64,000 nucleotides of DNA from Pyrobaculum neutrophilum V24Sta (GTDB lineage: Archaea; Thermoproteota; Thermoprotei; Thermoproteales; Thermoproteaceae), in the NCBI RefSeq assembly GCF_000019805.1, contig NC_010525.1, positions 1-64,000 of the forward strand, given 5' to 3'. Every line of letters starts with the position of its first letter. Position 1 is the stretch's first letter. Both the position numbers and the translations under genes were made by a program. Of the stretch, positions 24,361-32,977 are shown one piece after another. The notes under the pieces are model-generated. The model saw only the letters and a program-made list of their open reading frames with translations. It did not search any database and had not been told where the DNA came from.

Positions 24361-25572
24361 CTATCTCGCATCATCTCCGCGGGCGGGTCCCGAGCTCCCC
24401 CGGGGAGACCGGGAGCCGCAAAGGGGAGCTGGGCGCGTGGCTACGAACGTCACATCTCCGACGCGTAGGCCTCTTGCCCCCTCTGCGCTGGCGGTTCTGG
24501 ATATCTGGTAGCCCGGCGTTTTGAAAAACAACACGGCTTTGAGCGCCTCGATCCCAAAGCCGGTAAGGGCGGACACCGGGATGAACCAGCTGAAGTACCT
24601 ACCCACTATGCCCCGCAGATTCTTCACCTCCGCCACCCCGATTTTATCCACCTTGTTGACAACGGGTATCACCCTGTCTCGGCTTATGCCCACCTCGCCC
24701 AGGGTTGCCACGGAGGTCTCTATCTTGCGGGAGATCTCCTCCCGCGGCTCCGAGCCGTCTACGACTAGGAGAATGACGTCGGCGTCTATGATCTCCTGGA
24801 GCGTCGAGTGGAAGGACTCGACGAGGAGCGGCGGGAGGTCATCTATGAAGCCTATGGTGTCTGTCACAACGACTCTCTTGCCCCAGAGGTCCAGAGATCG
24901 GCTGTAGGTCTCCAACGTGGCAAAGGGCTTGCCGTCCACCAGTTTGTCCTCGCCCACCAGCCTATTGAAGAGCGTCGTCTTGCCGGCGCTGGTGTAGCCG
25001 GTGATCACCACCTCGGGAACCCCCGCCTCCTTCCGCTTAGCTATATGCATGACTCTACTCCTGCGCACCTCCTCCAGCTTTCTCCTAATCGTCGAAATCC
25101 TCTTCACCATGTGGCGGTAGTAGGCGTCGACTATGTACTCGCCGGCGCCCATGAAGCCGAGCTGCTCGCCCATCTTAGCTCGCCTCAGGTACTCCTTGAC
25201 CTTAGGCAGTTCGTATCTAAGGCGGGCTAGCTCGATCTGGAGCTTCGACTCTATGCTACCAGCCCTTTTTTCAAAGATCATGAGTATGACCAGAACCCTA
25301 TCCAGCGCCCTACGTTTAAACAGCCTCTCCAGGTTGAACACCTGTAGAGGGGTGAGGCTGTGGTATGCGATAAAGACGTCGAAGTCCTTAGCCGCCACCG
25401 CCTCGGCCTTGCCCGGGCCGAGGTAAAACCTGGTGTCGGCTCTGCCGAACTGGGTAATTAGGTCCACCACCTCGAACCCGGCCACCTCGGCGAGGGATAC
25501 AAACTCCTCAAGCTTGTAAGCTAGGTTGGGCGTCTTGGGGCCTACGTATGAGAGAAGGGCCCTATTCCTCAC
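24361..25572 (-). CDS. hflX: HflX family GTPase
   Basis: A 403-residue GTPase. The HflX N-terminal domain (LYLGPGKAEAVAAKDFDVFI-like region, then GAGEYIVDAYYRHMVKRIST) precedes the G domain with G1 GYTSAGKTTLFN, G3 DTIGFIDDLP and G4 NKVDKI. HflX proteins bind the large ribosomal subunit and rescue or split ribosomes. The last about 25 residues (RPAPLCGSRSPRGSSGPARG) are low-complexity and come from the GC-rich repeat element on the other strand, so the true family C terminus may be lost or replaced. The start overlaps mbf1 by 11 bases. Confidence 0.92.
   Translation of the reverse strand: MRNRALLSYVGPKTPNLAYKLEEFVSLAEVAGFEVVDLITQFGRADTRFYLGPGKAEAVAAKDFDVFIAYHSLTPLQVFNLERLFKRRALDRVLVILMIFEKRAGSIESKLQIELARLRYELPKVKEYLRRAKMGEQLGFMGAGEYIVDAYYRHMVKRISTIRRKLEEVRRSRVMHIAKRKEAGVPEVVITGYTSAGKTTLFNRLVGEDKLVDGKPFATLETYSRSLDLWGKRVVVTDTIGFIDDLPPLLVESFHSTLQEIIDADVILLVVDGSEPREEISRKIETSVATLGEVGISRDRVIPVVNKVDKIGVAEVKNLRGIVGRYFSWFIPVSALTGFGIEALKAVLFFKTPGYQISRTASAEGARGLRVGDVTFVATRPAPLCGSRSPRGSSGPARGDDAR
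24387..24430 (+). repeat. GC-rich hairpin element, copy B
   Basis: Antisense to the last codons of hflX. The stem GCTCCC...GGGAGC encloses CCGGGGAGACC and is followed by GCAAAGGGGAGC. It differs from copy C (29189-29229, minus) at only a few positions over about 40 bases. Both lie at the 3' end of a gene and antisense to it. Confidence 0.6.
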
Positions 25573-26044
25573 CCCCGTCTCTTATCTCCGCCACTTCGCC
25601 CAACGTGAGACCCCTCTCGGCCCCCCTCCCCGTCTGGGCTACGCCCTCTTCCACAGACTCCACCAAAAGCCTAACTCCAAGCGTTTTCTCCAGCTTCCTC
25701 GCTAGGGCGAAGTCGGGCTGCAGTTGCCCGGCCTCGATCCTCCTCAACACGGTCTCCTTCACCCCCAACATGGCGGCTAGGGCCTCTCTAGATAGGCCGA
25801 GGTTCTCCCTCGCCTTTTTCACCACCTCGCCGAAGTTCTCCACAATCTCCACCTCGGGAGGCGGCGGGCGGGGGGCGGCGGGCTTAGGCCTCGGCGTCTT
25901 CTTCACGGCAGGCGCGGCTTGTTGCTGAATCACTTTCTTCCCATATGTGGCGGCGCAACTTCTGCAGACGTATAAGACGGCCTTATCCACCTCTATCGGT
26001 ATCGGCTCGCCCTCTATGGGCCTTCCACAGATTTCACAATACAC
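25562..26044 (-). CDS. mbf1: Multiprotein bridging factor 1 homologue
   Basis: 160 residues. The archaeal MBF1 layout is visible: an N-terminal zinc ribbon (CEIC at 3-6, CRSC near 28), a Pro/Ala/Lys linker (KKTPRPKPAAPRPPPP) and an HTH_3 domain (FGEVVKKARENLGLSREALA, then AMLGVKETVLRRIEAGQLQP). It acts in transcription or ribosome association. Its 3' end overlaps hflX by 11 bases. The PUA gene is divergent, with TATA GTATTTATAAAG between them. Confidence 0.93.
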   Translation of the reverse strand: MYCEICGRPIEGEPIPIEVDKAVLYVCRSCAATYGKKVIQQQAAPAVKKTPRPKPAAPRPPPPEVEIVENFGEVVKKARENLGLSREALAAMLGVKETVLRRIEAGQLQPDFALARKLEKTLGVRLLVESVEEGVAQTGRGAERGLTLGEVAEIRDGGEE

Positions 26045-26089
26045 GCCTCTCCCTAGTGATGTATTTATAAAGAATTCTTGGGGGGTCGC

Positions 26090-26548
26090 GTGTCGGCGGT
26101 CTTGAACATAATCGCCTACATATACGGGAGGGGCACGGCCGAGAAGTTGAAGGGCAGGAGGGTCGAGGTTGAGTACAACAAGGCCGGGAGGGTCAGGAGG
26201 GTGTTCATAGATGGAAGACTGGCCTTTGTGTTACGTAACAACGACGGCTATCTACTGCCGACGTTATACGGGGCCTCGTTTCTAGAAAACAGGGTGGTTG
26301 TGCGGGGGGAAGCCGCCGAGTATGTAGCTGGCGGACGCAACGTGCCGGCTAAGTATATAGCGGACGTCTCAAGCGGCTCTAGAGCCAACGGGGAGGTCGC
26401 CGTCGTAGACGCAGAGGGGCGCCTAATCGCCGTGGGAAGGTTGGTCTACAGCTCTAGGGAGCTGTCGCTGGGGAGGGGCTACGCCGTCCGGGTTCGAGAG
26501 GCGTTGAAAGACGTCACTGGGAAAGAGCCGCGAGAGCCTCCTCGATAG
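26090..26548 (+). CDS. PUA-domain protein, probable C2-PUA part of a split archaeosine TGT
   Basis: 152 residues from GTG 26090, 20-29 bases after TATA GTATTTATAAAG; a TTG at 26078 lies too close to the box. The N-terminal half (LNIIAYIYGRGTAEKL, RRVFIDGRLAFVLRNNDGYL) follows the C2 domain of full-length archaeal TGT. The rest is a PUA domain (NVPAKYIADVSSGSRANGEV, then LIAVGRLVYSSREL). In one-piece enzymes these domains hold the tRNA D-arm/acceptor and sit right after the C1 domain, which is where tgtA at 21573-23057 ends. The pairing is inferred from domain content. Confidence 0.8.
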   Translation: MSAVLNIIAYIYGRGTAEKLKGRRVEVEYNKAGRVRRVFIDGRLAFVLRNNDGYLLPTLYGASFLENRVVVRGEAAEYVAGGRNVPAKYIADVSSGSRANGEVAVVDAEGRLIAVGRLVYSSRELSLGRGYAVRVREALKDVTGKEPREPPR

Positions 26549-26795
26549 TGCGGTACTCGCCCAGCGGCTCGGAGCCTCTGAAGACCTCCACCTTCTTGAG
26601 GACGCACTGTTGGAGTATGTTCTGTGGCGTAACGCCGGGGAAGACGCGGCTCCAGGGGGCGGGCCTCCCCTCCTCGTCTAAGGCCTTGATCTCCCGGTCT
26701 ATGCCGACTTTGCCGCGGCACTTGGAGAAATGTAGAACGAAGCGGATCCCCCGTGTTCTAGAGATCTCCACCAAGCGCTCAAACGCCTTGAGCAT
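26514..26795 (-). CDS. Hypothetical protein
   Basis: 93 residues, alpha/beta in appearance: LVEISRTRGIRFVLHFSKCR, VFPGVTPQNILQQCVLKKVE, and a C-terminal helix TIEEALAALS. It overlaps the gene upstream on the same strand by 17 bases and the convergent PUA gene by 35 bases. No motif or family is recognised. The two Cys residues are isolated and do not make a metal site. Confidence 0.62.
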   Translation of the reverse strand: MLKAFERLVEISRTRGIRFVLHFSKCRGKVGIDREIKALDEEGRPAPWSRVFPGVTPQNILQQCVLKKVEVFRGSEPLGEYRTIEEALAALSQ

Positions 26796-27072
26796 AGACG
26801 TTGCGGGGGAGTCTGATCCTCCTGACGAAGTAGTACGTCACTGTGCCGTCGTTGCTAACTAGGGCCAAGACCGTGTCCATAGAGAGCGTCTCGCCCATGT
26901 TTATAACGCTTAACAACGTCTGGGTTGTCACCTCCACGCCCTCCACCATCACGTAGAAGAGGTACTTCTCCTTCTTCTCAGCTACGAACATCCTGTCGCC
27001 TAGCTTTTCAAGGATCTTGAAGCCCTTGGATCTTAAATCCCTGGTTACCTGCTCAAAAAGGACGTCGCTCAC
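26779..27072 (-). CDS. Hypothetical protein
   Basis: 97 residues from GTG 27072, about 30 bases after minus-strand TATA ATATTTTAAAC. The sequence begins MSDVLFEQVTRDLRSKGFKI and continues with alternating beta strands (KYLFYVMVEGVEVTTQTLLS, DGTVTYYFVRRIRLP). This could be a small nuclease-like or sensor fold, but no catalytic residues stand out. It is coupled by a 17-base overlap to the next gene. Confidence 0.65.
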   Translation of the reverse strand: MSDVLFEQVTRDLRSKGFKILEKLGDRMFVAEKKEKYLFYVMVEGVEVTTQTLLSVINMGETLSMDTVLALVSNDGTVTYYFVRRIRLPRNVYAQGV

Positions 27073-27170
27073 GTCCCCCCACTCGGCGTCGGTTTAAAAT
27101 ATTGTGTGTAGACTCCCTTGTGGGGGCCCGTCGGGCGTAAAACTTTATATATCTACCCCAGTGCTGAGGC

Positions 27171-27413
27171 ATGGCTTCGGATATATCTAAGTGTTTCGCG
27201 ACGTTGGGCGCCACGCTACAGGACTCCATCGGCAAACAGGTGTTGGTGAAGCTTAGGGATAGCCACGAGATCAGAGGCATACTCCGCTCCTTCGACCAAC
27301 ACGTGAATCTCCTTCTAGACGACGCCGAGGAGATCATAGACGGCAACGTCTACAAGCGTGGAACTATCGTCGTAAGAGGCGAAAACGTCCTCTTCATATC
27401 GCCGGTGCCATGA
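27171..27413 (+). CDS. Sm-like archaeal protein (SmAP1)
   Basis: 80 residues. The Sm1 motif ([20 protein letters not shown], with [14 protein letters not shown]) and the Sm2 motif ([16 protein letters not shown]) are complete. It forms a seven-membered ring binding U-rich RNA. From memory it is nearly identical to the crystallised SmAP1 of Pyrobaculum aerophilum, a strong clue to the organism. TATA ACTTTATATA is about 25 bases before the ATG. The stop overlaps the eL37 start by 4 bases. Confidence 0.96.
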   Translation: MASDISKCFATLGATLQDSIGKQVLVKLRDSHEIRGILRSFDQHVNLLLDDAEEIIDGNVYKRGTIVVRGENVLFISPVP

Positions 27414-27568
27414 AGGGCACCCCGTCGATGGGTAAACACAACAGAGGCAAAACCCACATTAGATGCCCAAGATGCGGCAGACACTCCTACAACGTCACCA
27501 AGAAGTACTGCGCTTCGTGCGGCTGGGGGAGGACCAAACGTTGGAGGAAGTACAGCTGGGCAAAATAA
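27410..27568 (+). CDS. rpl37e: Ribosomal protein eL37
   Basis: 52 residues: [20 protein letters not shown], then the zinc motif with CPRCG and CASCG, and the basic end [12 protein letters not shown]. It is a zinc-binding large-subunit protein. The ATG overlaps the SmAP1 stop (ATGA); the SmAP-L37e pair is a conserved archaeal operon. Length is normal for the family. Confidence 0.95.
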   Translation: MKGTPSMGKHNRGKTHIRCPRCGRHSYNVTKKYCASCGWGRTKRWRKYSWAK

Positions 27569-27625
27569 AAAACCTCCGCCGCTATATAGAAACGGTGGAG
27601 AAGGCCCGTCATCGCTGATAGGTGA

Positions 27626-28246
27626 ATGACAAATCTGGGTTCTGACCTAATGGAGCTACTGACGGCCGTGGTTGCCCTCTACGTAATAGTTGACCCTCTC
27701 GGCAATATACCCCTATTCGCAGCCCTCACGGCTGGGCTGAGCGAGGCGCAGAGGAGCAGGGTGCTTCTGCTCTCCGTGTTGGTGGCCTCGGCCGTGCTCG
27801 TGCTCTTCGCCGTATTCGGCGTCGAGATCTTCGGCTACTTCGGGGTGGAGCTAGGCGATTTCATGATAGCCAGCGGCCTCATCTTGATCTCCTTCTCCCT
27901 CCACCAACTGATAAGGCCCTACGAGCAGCGTCCCGCAACAGACGGCCTTGAGGTGGCGGTCGTCCCTCTCGCTGTTCCTTACCTGGCGGGCCCCGCGTCC
28001 ATCTCCTACGTCCTCCTCATGTCTAAACACATGGGCGTCGCCCCCACTCTCTTGGCCGTCGCGGCGGTGTCGCTCCTCACCTTCGCCACCCTACGCGCCT
28101 CCGGATTTATAATGAGGGCGTTGGGCGTGCTCGGGATTAGGGTGGTGGAAAAGATAATGCTTATCCTAAGCGTCGCAATTGGGGTATCGTTGGTGAGGAG
28201 GGGGCTAGAGGCCGGGTGGTCTCTCGGCGCAAGTAGCAGGGGCTAA
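27626..28246 (+). CDS. MarC family membrane protein
   Basis: 206 residues with about six membrane helices. The family marks are YVIVDPLGNIPLFAALTAGL at the N terminus and VVPLAVPYLAGPASISYVLL in the second half. MarC proteins are integral membrane proteins of uncertain transport role. The ATG at 27626 follows CTATATAG by about 40 bases, so the leader may be short rather than absent. Confidence 0.9.
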   Translation: MTNLGSDLMELLTAVVALYVIVDPLGNIPLFAALTAGLSEAQRSRVLLLSVLVASAVLVLFAVFGVEIFGYFGVELGDFMIASGLILISFSLHQLIRPYEQRPATDGLEVAVVPLAVPYLAGPASISYVLLMSKHMGVAPTLLAVAAVSLLTFATLRASGFIMRALGVLGIRVVEKIMLILSVAIGVSLVRRGLEAGWSLGASSRG

Positions 28247-28273
28247 TTTATAAATTCACAACAACGTCTGTCT

Positions 28274-29188
28274 GTGTCGGTAAAAGTCAGCATCAGGGGC
28301 CAATCCGCCGCCCCCGGCTCCCTCGCCGACGCTCTAAAGGGGGTAAAGCTGAAGCTCGTCACAATATCAGGCAAGGGAGGAGTTGGGAAATCCCTCGTGA
28401 CCGCCTCTATCGCGGTAGGCTTCGCGATGAGGGGCTACAAAGTCGGCGTTTTAGACGGGGACGTATACGGGCCGACCGTCCCGAAGATGCTCGGCGTATC
28501 GAACAGCACCCTCTTCGTAGACGAGAGGACAGGCAAGATCGTGCCCGTCACGGGGCCTCTCGGCATCAAGGTGGTCTCTATAGAGTTTGCGCTTCCGAGC
28601 GACGACACGGCGGTCATATGGAGAGCGCCGCTTGTCAACCAAGCGCTTAGGGACTTCATAGCGCAGGTGGACTGGGGCTCCCTAGACCTTTTAGTCGTTG
28701 ATCTTCCGCCGGGAACCGGCGACGCGCCTCTCACGATCGCCCAGAGCCTCCAGGGAGGGCTAGACGGCAGTATCGTTGTGACAATACCCACTGAGATCTC
28801 CAGGAGGATCGTGCTTAAGTCCGTGGACTTCTCGCGCAAGTTGAACATCCGCGTCGCAGGCGTGGTTGAAAACATGTGCTGTTTCAAGTGCCCCGACAAC
28901 GGAAAGATCTACTACATCTTCGGGAGAGATGCGGGGAGGAGGGTGGCCGAAGCCGCCGGAGTGCCGTTTCTAGGCGGCATACCGATCGACCCCGAGCTAT
29001 CGCATTACCTGGACTCGGGCAGACTCCACGAGTTCCTCGCGAAAGAAAACGACACCGCCAGAGCCGTATTGGCTATAGTGGATCAACTGGCCGAGATGTA
29101 TAAGGATAAGCTCTCCCAACAAGTCAAAGCCGAGGAGAAGCCAAAACGCCTATCGCTCCTTAAACTGCCCGGCGAAGAGGAGGAGTAG
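28274..29188 (+). CDS. Mrp/NBP35-type Fe-S cluster carrier ATPase
   Basis: 304 residues from GTG 28274, about 24 bases after TATA ATTTATAAAT. The deviant Walker A SGKGGVGKSLVTASIAVG near residue 32, DGDVYGPTVPKMLG, DLPPGTGDAPL and the cluster-binding CCFKCPDN are all present. It is a P-loop ATPase that carries and transfers [4Fe-4S] clusters in the cytoplasm. The acidic tail LPGEEEE ends at the repeat element C. Confidence 0.94.
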   Translation: MSVKVSIRGQSAAPGSLADALKGVKLKLVTISGKGGVGKSLVTASIAVGFAMRGYKVGVLDGDVYGPTVPKMLGVSNSTLFVDERTGKIVPVTGPLGIKVVSIEFALPSDDTAVIWRAPLVNQALRDFIAQVDWGSLDLLVVDLPPGTGDAPLTIAQSLQGGLDGSIVVTIPTEISRRIVLKSVDFSRKLNIRVAGVVENMCCFKCPDNGKIYYIFGRDAGRRVAEAAGVPFLGGIPIDPELSHYLDSGRLHEFLAKENDTARAVLAIVDQLAEMYKDKLSQQVKAEEKPKRLSLLKLPGEEEE

Positions 29189-29229
29189 CCTCCTTTTGCA
29201 GCCCCCGGTCTCCCCGGGGGCTCGGGTCA
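29189..29229 (-). repeat. GC-rich hairpin element, copy C
   Basis: Begins directly after the mrp stop. On the minus strand it reads TGACCCGAGCCCCCGGGGAG, ACCGGGGGCTGC, then AAAAGGAGGC. The stem AGCCCCC/GGGGGCT has a 9-base loop. As sense RNA of mrp it would be a 3' hairpin. Closely related to copy B. Confidence 0.6.
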
Positions 29230-29349
29230 TTGGGGACTGGCGGCGCCCCCGTTTCTGCGCCGGGCCCTAGACCGGGTGCGCGGCTCATAATACAAACGTC
29301 GCCGGTTCCCGGCGGAGCGTGGCGGAACAGAAAGAGGACGGTCTTGGGC

Positions 29350-29769
29350 TTAAACCTCACTCCTAGGCGTTTTTGGCAGCCGGGTTGGCGTAAAGGGGTT
29401 GGGCAGTAGCTCGCTTAATTTCGCCGTGTATGTCCTGGAGCGCCCCGCCATCACTATCAAGGCGTCTGGGTTAAACTCCGCTATCACCTGCCTACAGGCG
29501 CCGCAGGGCGGCGTGGGCTCTTCGGTGTCTGTGTAGACCACGACGGCTTCAATATCTCTGTCTCCTTCCGATACGGCTTTGAAAACCGCCACGCGTTCTG
29601 CGCAGATCGTTAGCCCATATGAGGCGTTTTCCACGTTGACTCCAGTGTATATCCTCCCGCTTTTTGTCCTAACGGCGGCCGCCACTCTGAAGTTGGAGTA
29701 GGGGGCGTAGGCGTTTTTCAGCGCCGCCTTGGCCCTCTCTATCATCTCCTGTAGTCCAGGGGGCTCCAC
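29350..29769 (-). CDS. cdd: Cytidine deaminase
   Basis: A 139-residue zinc hydrolase. The active site is TICAERVAVF (Cys-Ala-Glu) and the metal motif PCGACRQV, with substrate-side GVNVENASYG. It deaminates cytidine/deoxycytidine in pyrimidine salvage. The GTG at 29769 is about 20-28 bases from a TATA box (CATATATAAAC) shared with the divergent gene. The length is that of the short homotetrameric class. Confidence 0.95.
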   Translation of the reverse strand: MEPPGLQEMIERAKAALKNAYAPYSNFRVAAAVRTKSGRIYTGVNVENASYGLTICAERVAVFKAVSEGDRDIEAVVVYTDTEEPTPPCGACRQVIAEFNPDALIVMAGRSRTYTAKLSELLPNPFTPTRLPKTPRSEV

Positions 29770-29789
29770 GGAGGTGCCGATGTGGCAGT

Positions 29790-29799
29790 TTATATATGT
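29790..29799. promoter_or_regulatory. Shared divergent TATA box (cdd / Fe-S protein)
   Basis: TTTATATATG lies between the two starts, 20-30 bases from the GTG of cdd on one side and 10-20 bases from the ATG at 29809 on the other. It is the only AT-rich block in the gap, so it probably serves both genes. Confidence 0.5.
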
Positions 29800-29808
29800 G
29801 GTTCAAGC

Positions 29809-30756
29809 ATGGCGCTTGTGCCCTCTGCGGAGGAGGTGAGGAGGAGGATCGTGGAACACGGGCTCTCTATCCGCGACAAGGTGGTTGAAACTCTTCCACA
29901 CAGCTACGGCCTTGTCGTAGAACAGGTAAAGTCGATATCGCGTGTCTACAAAGGCGACTTCGAGACTTATCTGTCGAGTCTGTCAAACGTGAAGGGGCTT
30001 GATCTGTTGGTTATATACGCGGCGCTCGTGGCCGCGCTGTATAGCCGTAGGCCTATCGGCGAAGAGGAGCTGAGGAAGCTCGCCGGCGCTTTTGAGGCAA
30101 ACGTGTATGACGTGGTCTCAGCCTCGAAGCTGCGTAGAGCTCTTGAGGCTGTTGGGGTCGAGAGGGAGGTGGCAGACGAGACCATCTCCAACCTCTTGAG
30201 GATGTTGAACGTGGTGGGCGTGAGGTATAAATCGCCGTATCTCTGGGTGGCTAAACAGAGGAGGTTGCCCAAGTTCGAAAAGGAGGTTAGAGACTTCATC
30301 TTCAGGGGCAGGGGAGGGGGGCGCGTGGGGAGGGGCGTAAAGCTCTTCCTAAGGCTCTTCATACACGAGACCAACATCCCGCTGGCGCTCAGGATCGCCT
30401 ACACGCCAGAGTATAGAAAATACATACTACATGGGGATATGTACACCGCGTTGGTCACGTTGAGATCCGGCGCCTTCGAAGACGTGACCACCCTCACGGC
30501 GGAGCGGATAAGGGCTAGGGTGGCCAAGAGGATACTGTGCGAGGCCAGAGAGGGGGGTCCCCGGTGCCGCGACGTGGTTTTTAGGCTTGAGAGCGTCCGC
30601 GGCCTTGTGAGATACGTGGGCAAGATAAGCGGCGATCCTGTGTTGTACGAGAGGGGGGCCTACGACATAGGGGCTAGGTACTGCCGTGATCTAAAATGCG
30701 ATTCGTGCCCAATAAGGGACGTGTGTAGACGCTACACCTTCATTAAGCTGAAGTAG
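29809..30756 (+). CDS. Uncharacterised protein with C-terminal four-Cys Fe-S-like motif
   Basis: 315 residues from ATG 29809, just after the shared TATA TTTATATATG (29790-29799); a GTG at 29782 precedes the box. The first 250 residues are helical and unfamiliar. The C terminus CRDLKCDSCPIRDVC is C-x4-C-x2-C-x5-C, close to the [4Fe-4S] loop of endonuclease III/MutY (C-x6-C-x2-C-x5-C). The preceding GAYDIGARYC also matches the GRTYC-like lead-in. No HhH-GPD catalytic Lys/Asp is obvious, so a glycosylase role is only a possibility. Confidence 0.68.
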   Translation: MALVPSAEEVRRRIVEHGLSIRDKVVETLPHSYGLVVEQVKSISRVYKGDFETYLSSLSNVKGLDLLVIYAALVAALYSRRPIGEEELRKLAGAFEANVYDVVSASKLRRALEAVGVEREVADETISNLLRMLNVVGVRYKSPYLWVAKQRRLPKFEKEVRDFIFRGRGGGRVGRGVKLFLRLFIHETNIPLALRIAYTPEYRKYILHGDMYTALVTLRSGAFEDVTTLTAERIRARVAKRILCEAREGGPRCRDVVFRLESVRGLVRYVGKISGDPVLYERGAYDIGARYCRDLKCDSCPIRDVCRRYTFIKLK

Positions 30757-30788
30757 CCAACGTTATAAGAGGGGGCTCTTCTATACCT

Positions 30789-31568
30789 ATGCTAAAGGGC
30801 AAGGTATCTATAGTCACCGCGGCGAGCAGAGGGATAGGACGCGGCGTTGCCTCCGTTCTCGCGAGGGAGGGCTCAGACCTCGTAATCGCGGCTAGAGACT
30901 GGGGGCGTCTAAAGGAGGTGGCTGAGGAGCTCTCTTCACAACACGGCGTCTCGGTGGTGCCGGTCGCCGCCGATTTGACAAAGAGGGAGGACGTCAAGAG
31001 GATAGTTGAGACGGCCGTGAAACAGTTCGGCAAAGTGGATGTTCTGGTGTACAACACGGGGCCGCCTAAGCCGGGGACCTTCCTAGAGCTTACCGAGGAG
31101 GACTGGGATTACGGCGTGAGGCTACTGCTCATGAGCGCTGTGTGGATAACAAGAGACGTCCTCCCACATATGGTGGAGAGGAGGCAGGGCAGGCTCATAT
31201 ACATAACATCCAGCACTCTGAAACAGCCTATACCGACCCTCACCCTCTCCAACGTCGTCAGGATATCTCTCGCGGGTCTTGTAAAAACCCTGGCTTACCA
31301 GCTGGGGAGGTACAACATCCTCGTGAACGGCATAATGCAGGGCTACGTCGACACTGACCGGGTGAGGGAGGTGGCGGCAGCCAGAGCCCAGAGGGAGGGG
31401 CGCACCGTCGAGGATATACTAGAGGAGATGGGGCGGGAAATCCCGTTGGGTAGGCTGGCGAAGCCCGAGGAGATAGGCGAGCTCGTCGCCTTCCTCGCCT
31501 CCGAGCGGGCTAGCTACATCACGGGTTCCCTTATCCTGATAGACGGCGGGCGCACCTTATGTATTTAG
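30789..31568 (+). CDS. SDR family protein lacking the usual Tyr/Lys pair
   Basis: A 259-residue short-chain dehydrogenase/reductase fold. The coenzyme motif [12 protein letters not shown] (TGxxxGxG type) near residue 10 and VLVYNTGPP near 87 are seen, and Ser in ITSSTLKQP. The usual Y-x3-K is replaced: this stretch reads LSNVVRISL, with Ser/Asn and Arg where Tyr and Lys stand. Such atypical SDRs are known and may bind nucleotide without classical hydride-transfer chemistry. The C-terminal GSLILIDGG is normal. The last bases overlap the glyA 3' end. Confidence 0.85.
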   Translation: MLKGKVSIVTAASRGIGRGVASVLAREGSDLVIAARDWGRLKEVAEELSSQHGVSVVPVAADLTKREDVKRIVETAVKQFGKVDVLVYNTGPPKPGTFLELTEEDWDYGVRLLLMSAVWITRDVLPHMVERRQGRLIYITSSTLKQPIPTLTLSNVVRISLAGLVKTLAYQLGRYNILVNGIMQGYVDTDRVREVAAARAQREGRTVEDILEEMGREIPLGRLAKPEEIGELVAFLASERASYITGSLILIDGGRTLCI

Positions 31569-32849
31569 GTTCAGCGAATTAAAGACCTTCTCGACCTCTC
31601 CCCTGTCTATTTTAAACCCGTACTTGATCTCTAGGTAGGACTTCCTGAACTCAACGACGTCGCGCCGCACAGCGGCTGGGTCCTCGCCGCGGAGCACGCG
31701 GGCTATGAATCTCGCTATCTCCCTCATCTCGTCCTTCCCCATCCCAAACCTAGTCATCTCCTGTACCCCCATCCTGATGCCGCTGGGCTTCAACACGCTT
31801 TTATCCCAGGGCAACGCGTTCTTGTTCACTATTACGTTCGCCTCCTCTAGAAGCGCCGCCGCCTTGTCGCCTCCGCCGAATTTGGACACGTCCACGGCGA
31901 CTTGGTGCGTCCTCGTGTAGCCTAGCTTCTCCGCGACGGGGGGCACCCCCTCGGACGCCAAGGCCTCGGCCAGAGCTCTGGCGTTCTCCACGATTCTGGA
32001 GGCGTATTCCCTGCCGAAGACCTCCATCTCGACAAGCGTTACGTAGGTGGCGGCGTATCTATGTAGGTGGTAGTTGGAGGTGAAGGTTGGGAAGACCGCC
32101 CTCTGTATCTGCGAGTTCCTCTCATCGTCTAGCGCCGTGGCTATCACCCCGCCTTGGGGGCCTGGAAAGGTCTTGTGGGTCGAGGCGGTGGTTACGTGCG
32201 CCCCCTCCTTCAACGGGTTGGGGAAGACCCCGCCCACTATGAGTCCAAAGACGTGGGCTGAGTCGTGGAGCACGTAAGCCCCCACAGTCTTCGCCGCCTC
32301 GGCCACCTCCTTAACTGGATGCGGGAAGAGGTACAGGGAGGCTCCCAGTATTATCAGGTTAGGCCTCTTCTCCTCTATAAGCTTACGGGCCGCGTCTACG
32401 TCGACGTTGAAGTTCTCCAGATCCCACGGCAGTTCAACGGTCTTTAGCCTAAGCGCCTTAACCCCCCCGACTGTGTTATGGCTTATATGGCCGCCGTATT
32501 TCACGGGCAGAGACGCCACAGTGCCGCCCTCGGGCGTCAGCGCGAAGTACGTGGCCAGGTTAGCCACAGTGCCAGATATGGGCCTTACGTCTACGAACTT
32601 GGCCTCTAGAACCGCGGAGAACTTCTTAACGAGGGCGTCCTCCAACACATCTACGTACCTTGTCCCCTGGTAGTATCTATTCCCCACCGTGCCCTCGGCA
32701 TATCGGCCAGCCAAGTCGTTTATATAGTACAGCTCTGCGAGAGGCGACATCACGTTTTCGCTGGCTATGAGGTTTATAGTCTCCTTACGTCTCCAGGCGT
32801 TGTGCCTAGTGACCACGTCGAGGATCTCCCCTAGTTCCCGCGGAAGCAT
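31557..32849 (-). CDS. glyA: Serine hydroxymethyltransferase
   Basis: A 430-residue PLP enzyme. [12 protein letters not shown] near the start, YHGHxSH-like YGGHISHNT, and the PLP lysine in [15 protein letters not shown] are diagnostic. It converts serine to glycine, charging a C1 carrier. Crenarchaeal enzymes of this length lack long insertions. TATA CATAATTAAATAC is about 25 bases before the ATG. The 128-base gap before moaC is GC-rich with no ORF. Confidence 0.96.
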   Translation of the reverse strand: MLPRELGEILDVVTRHNAWRRKETINLIASENVMSPLAELYYINDLAGRYAEGTVGNRYYQGTRYVDVLEDALVKKFSAVLEAKFVDVRPISGTVANLATYFALTPEGGTVASLPVKYGGHISHNTVGGVKALRLKTVELPWDLENFNVDVDAARKLIEEKRPNLIILGASLYLFPHPVKEVAEAAKTVGAYVLHDSAHVFGLIVGGVFPNPLKEGAHVTTASTHKTFPGPQGGVIATALDDERNSQIQRAVFPTFTSNYHLHRYAATYVTLVEMEVFGREYASRIVENARALAEALASEGVPPVAEKLGYTRTHQVAVDVSKFGGGDKAAALLEEANVIVNKNALPWDKSVLKPSGIRMGVQEMTRFGMGKDEMREIARFIARVLRGEDPAAVRRDVVEFRKSYLEIKYGFKIDRGEVEKVFNSLNLNT

Positions 32850-32977
32850 TGTCTCGATAAACCCGGTATTTAATTATGCATCCGCCTCTCTGCGGCTCCC
32901 AACCACGACGGGCCCGCCACAGAGCCTCCAAGCCTCTACGGCCTGGCCCCCCTAGGCCTCGTTGGGGGTCCGAGACG

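Noticed and set aside
24341-24373. Possible C/D sRNA from GATGATG at the hflX stop with CTGA downstream on the minus strand
   Set aside because: No D' or C' boxes, and the C-to-D distance does not fit.
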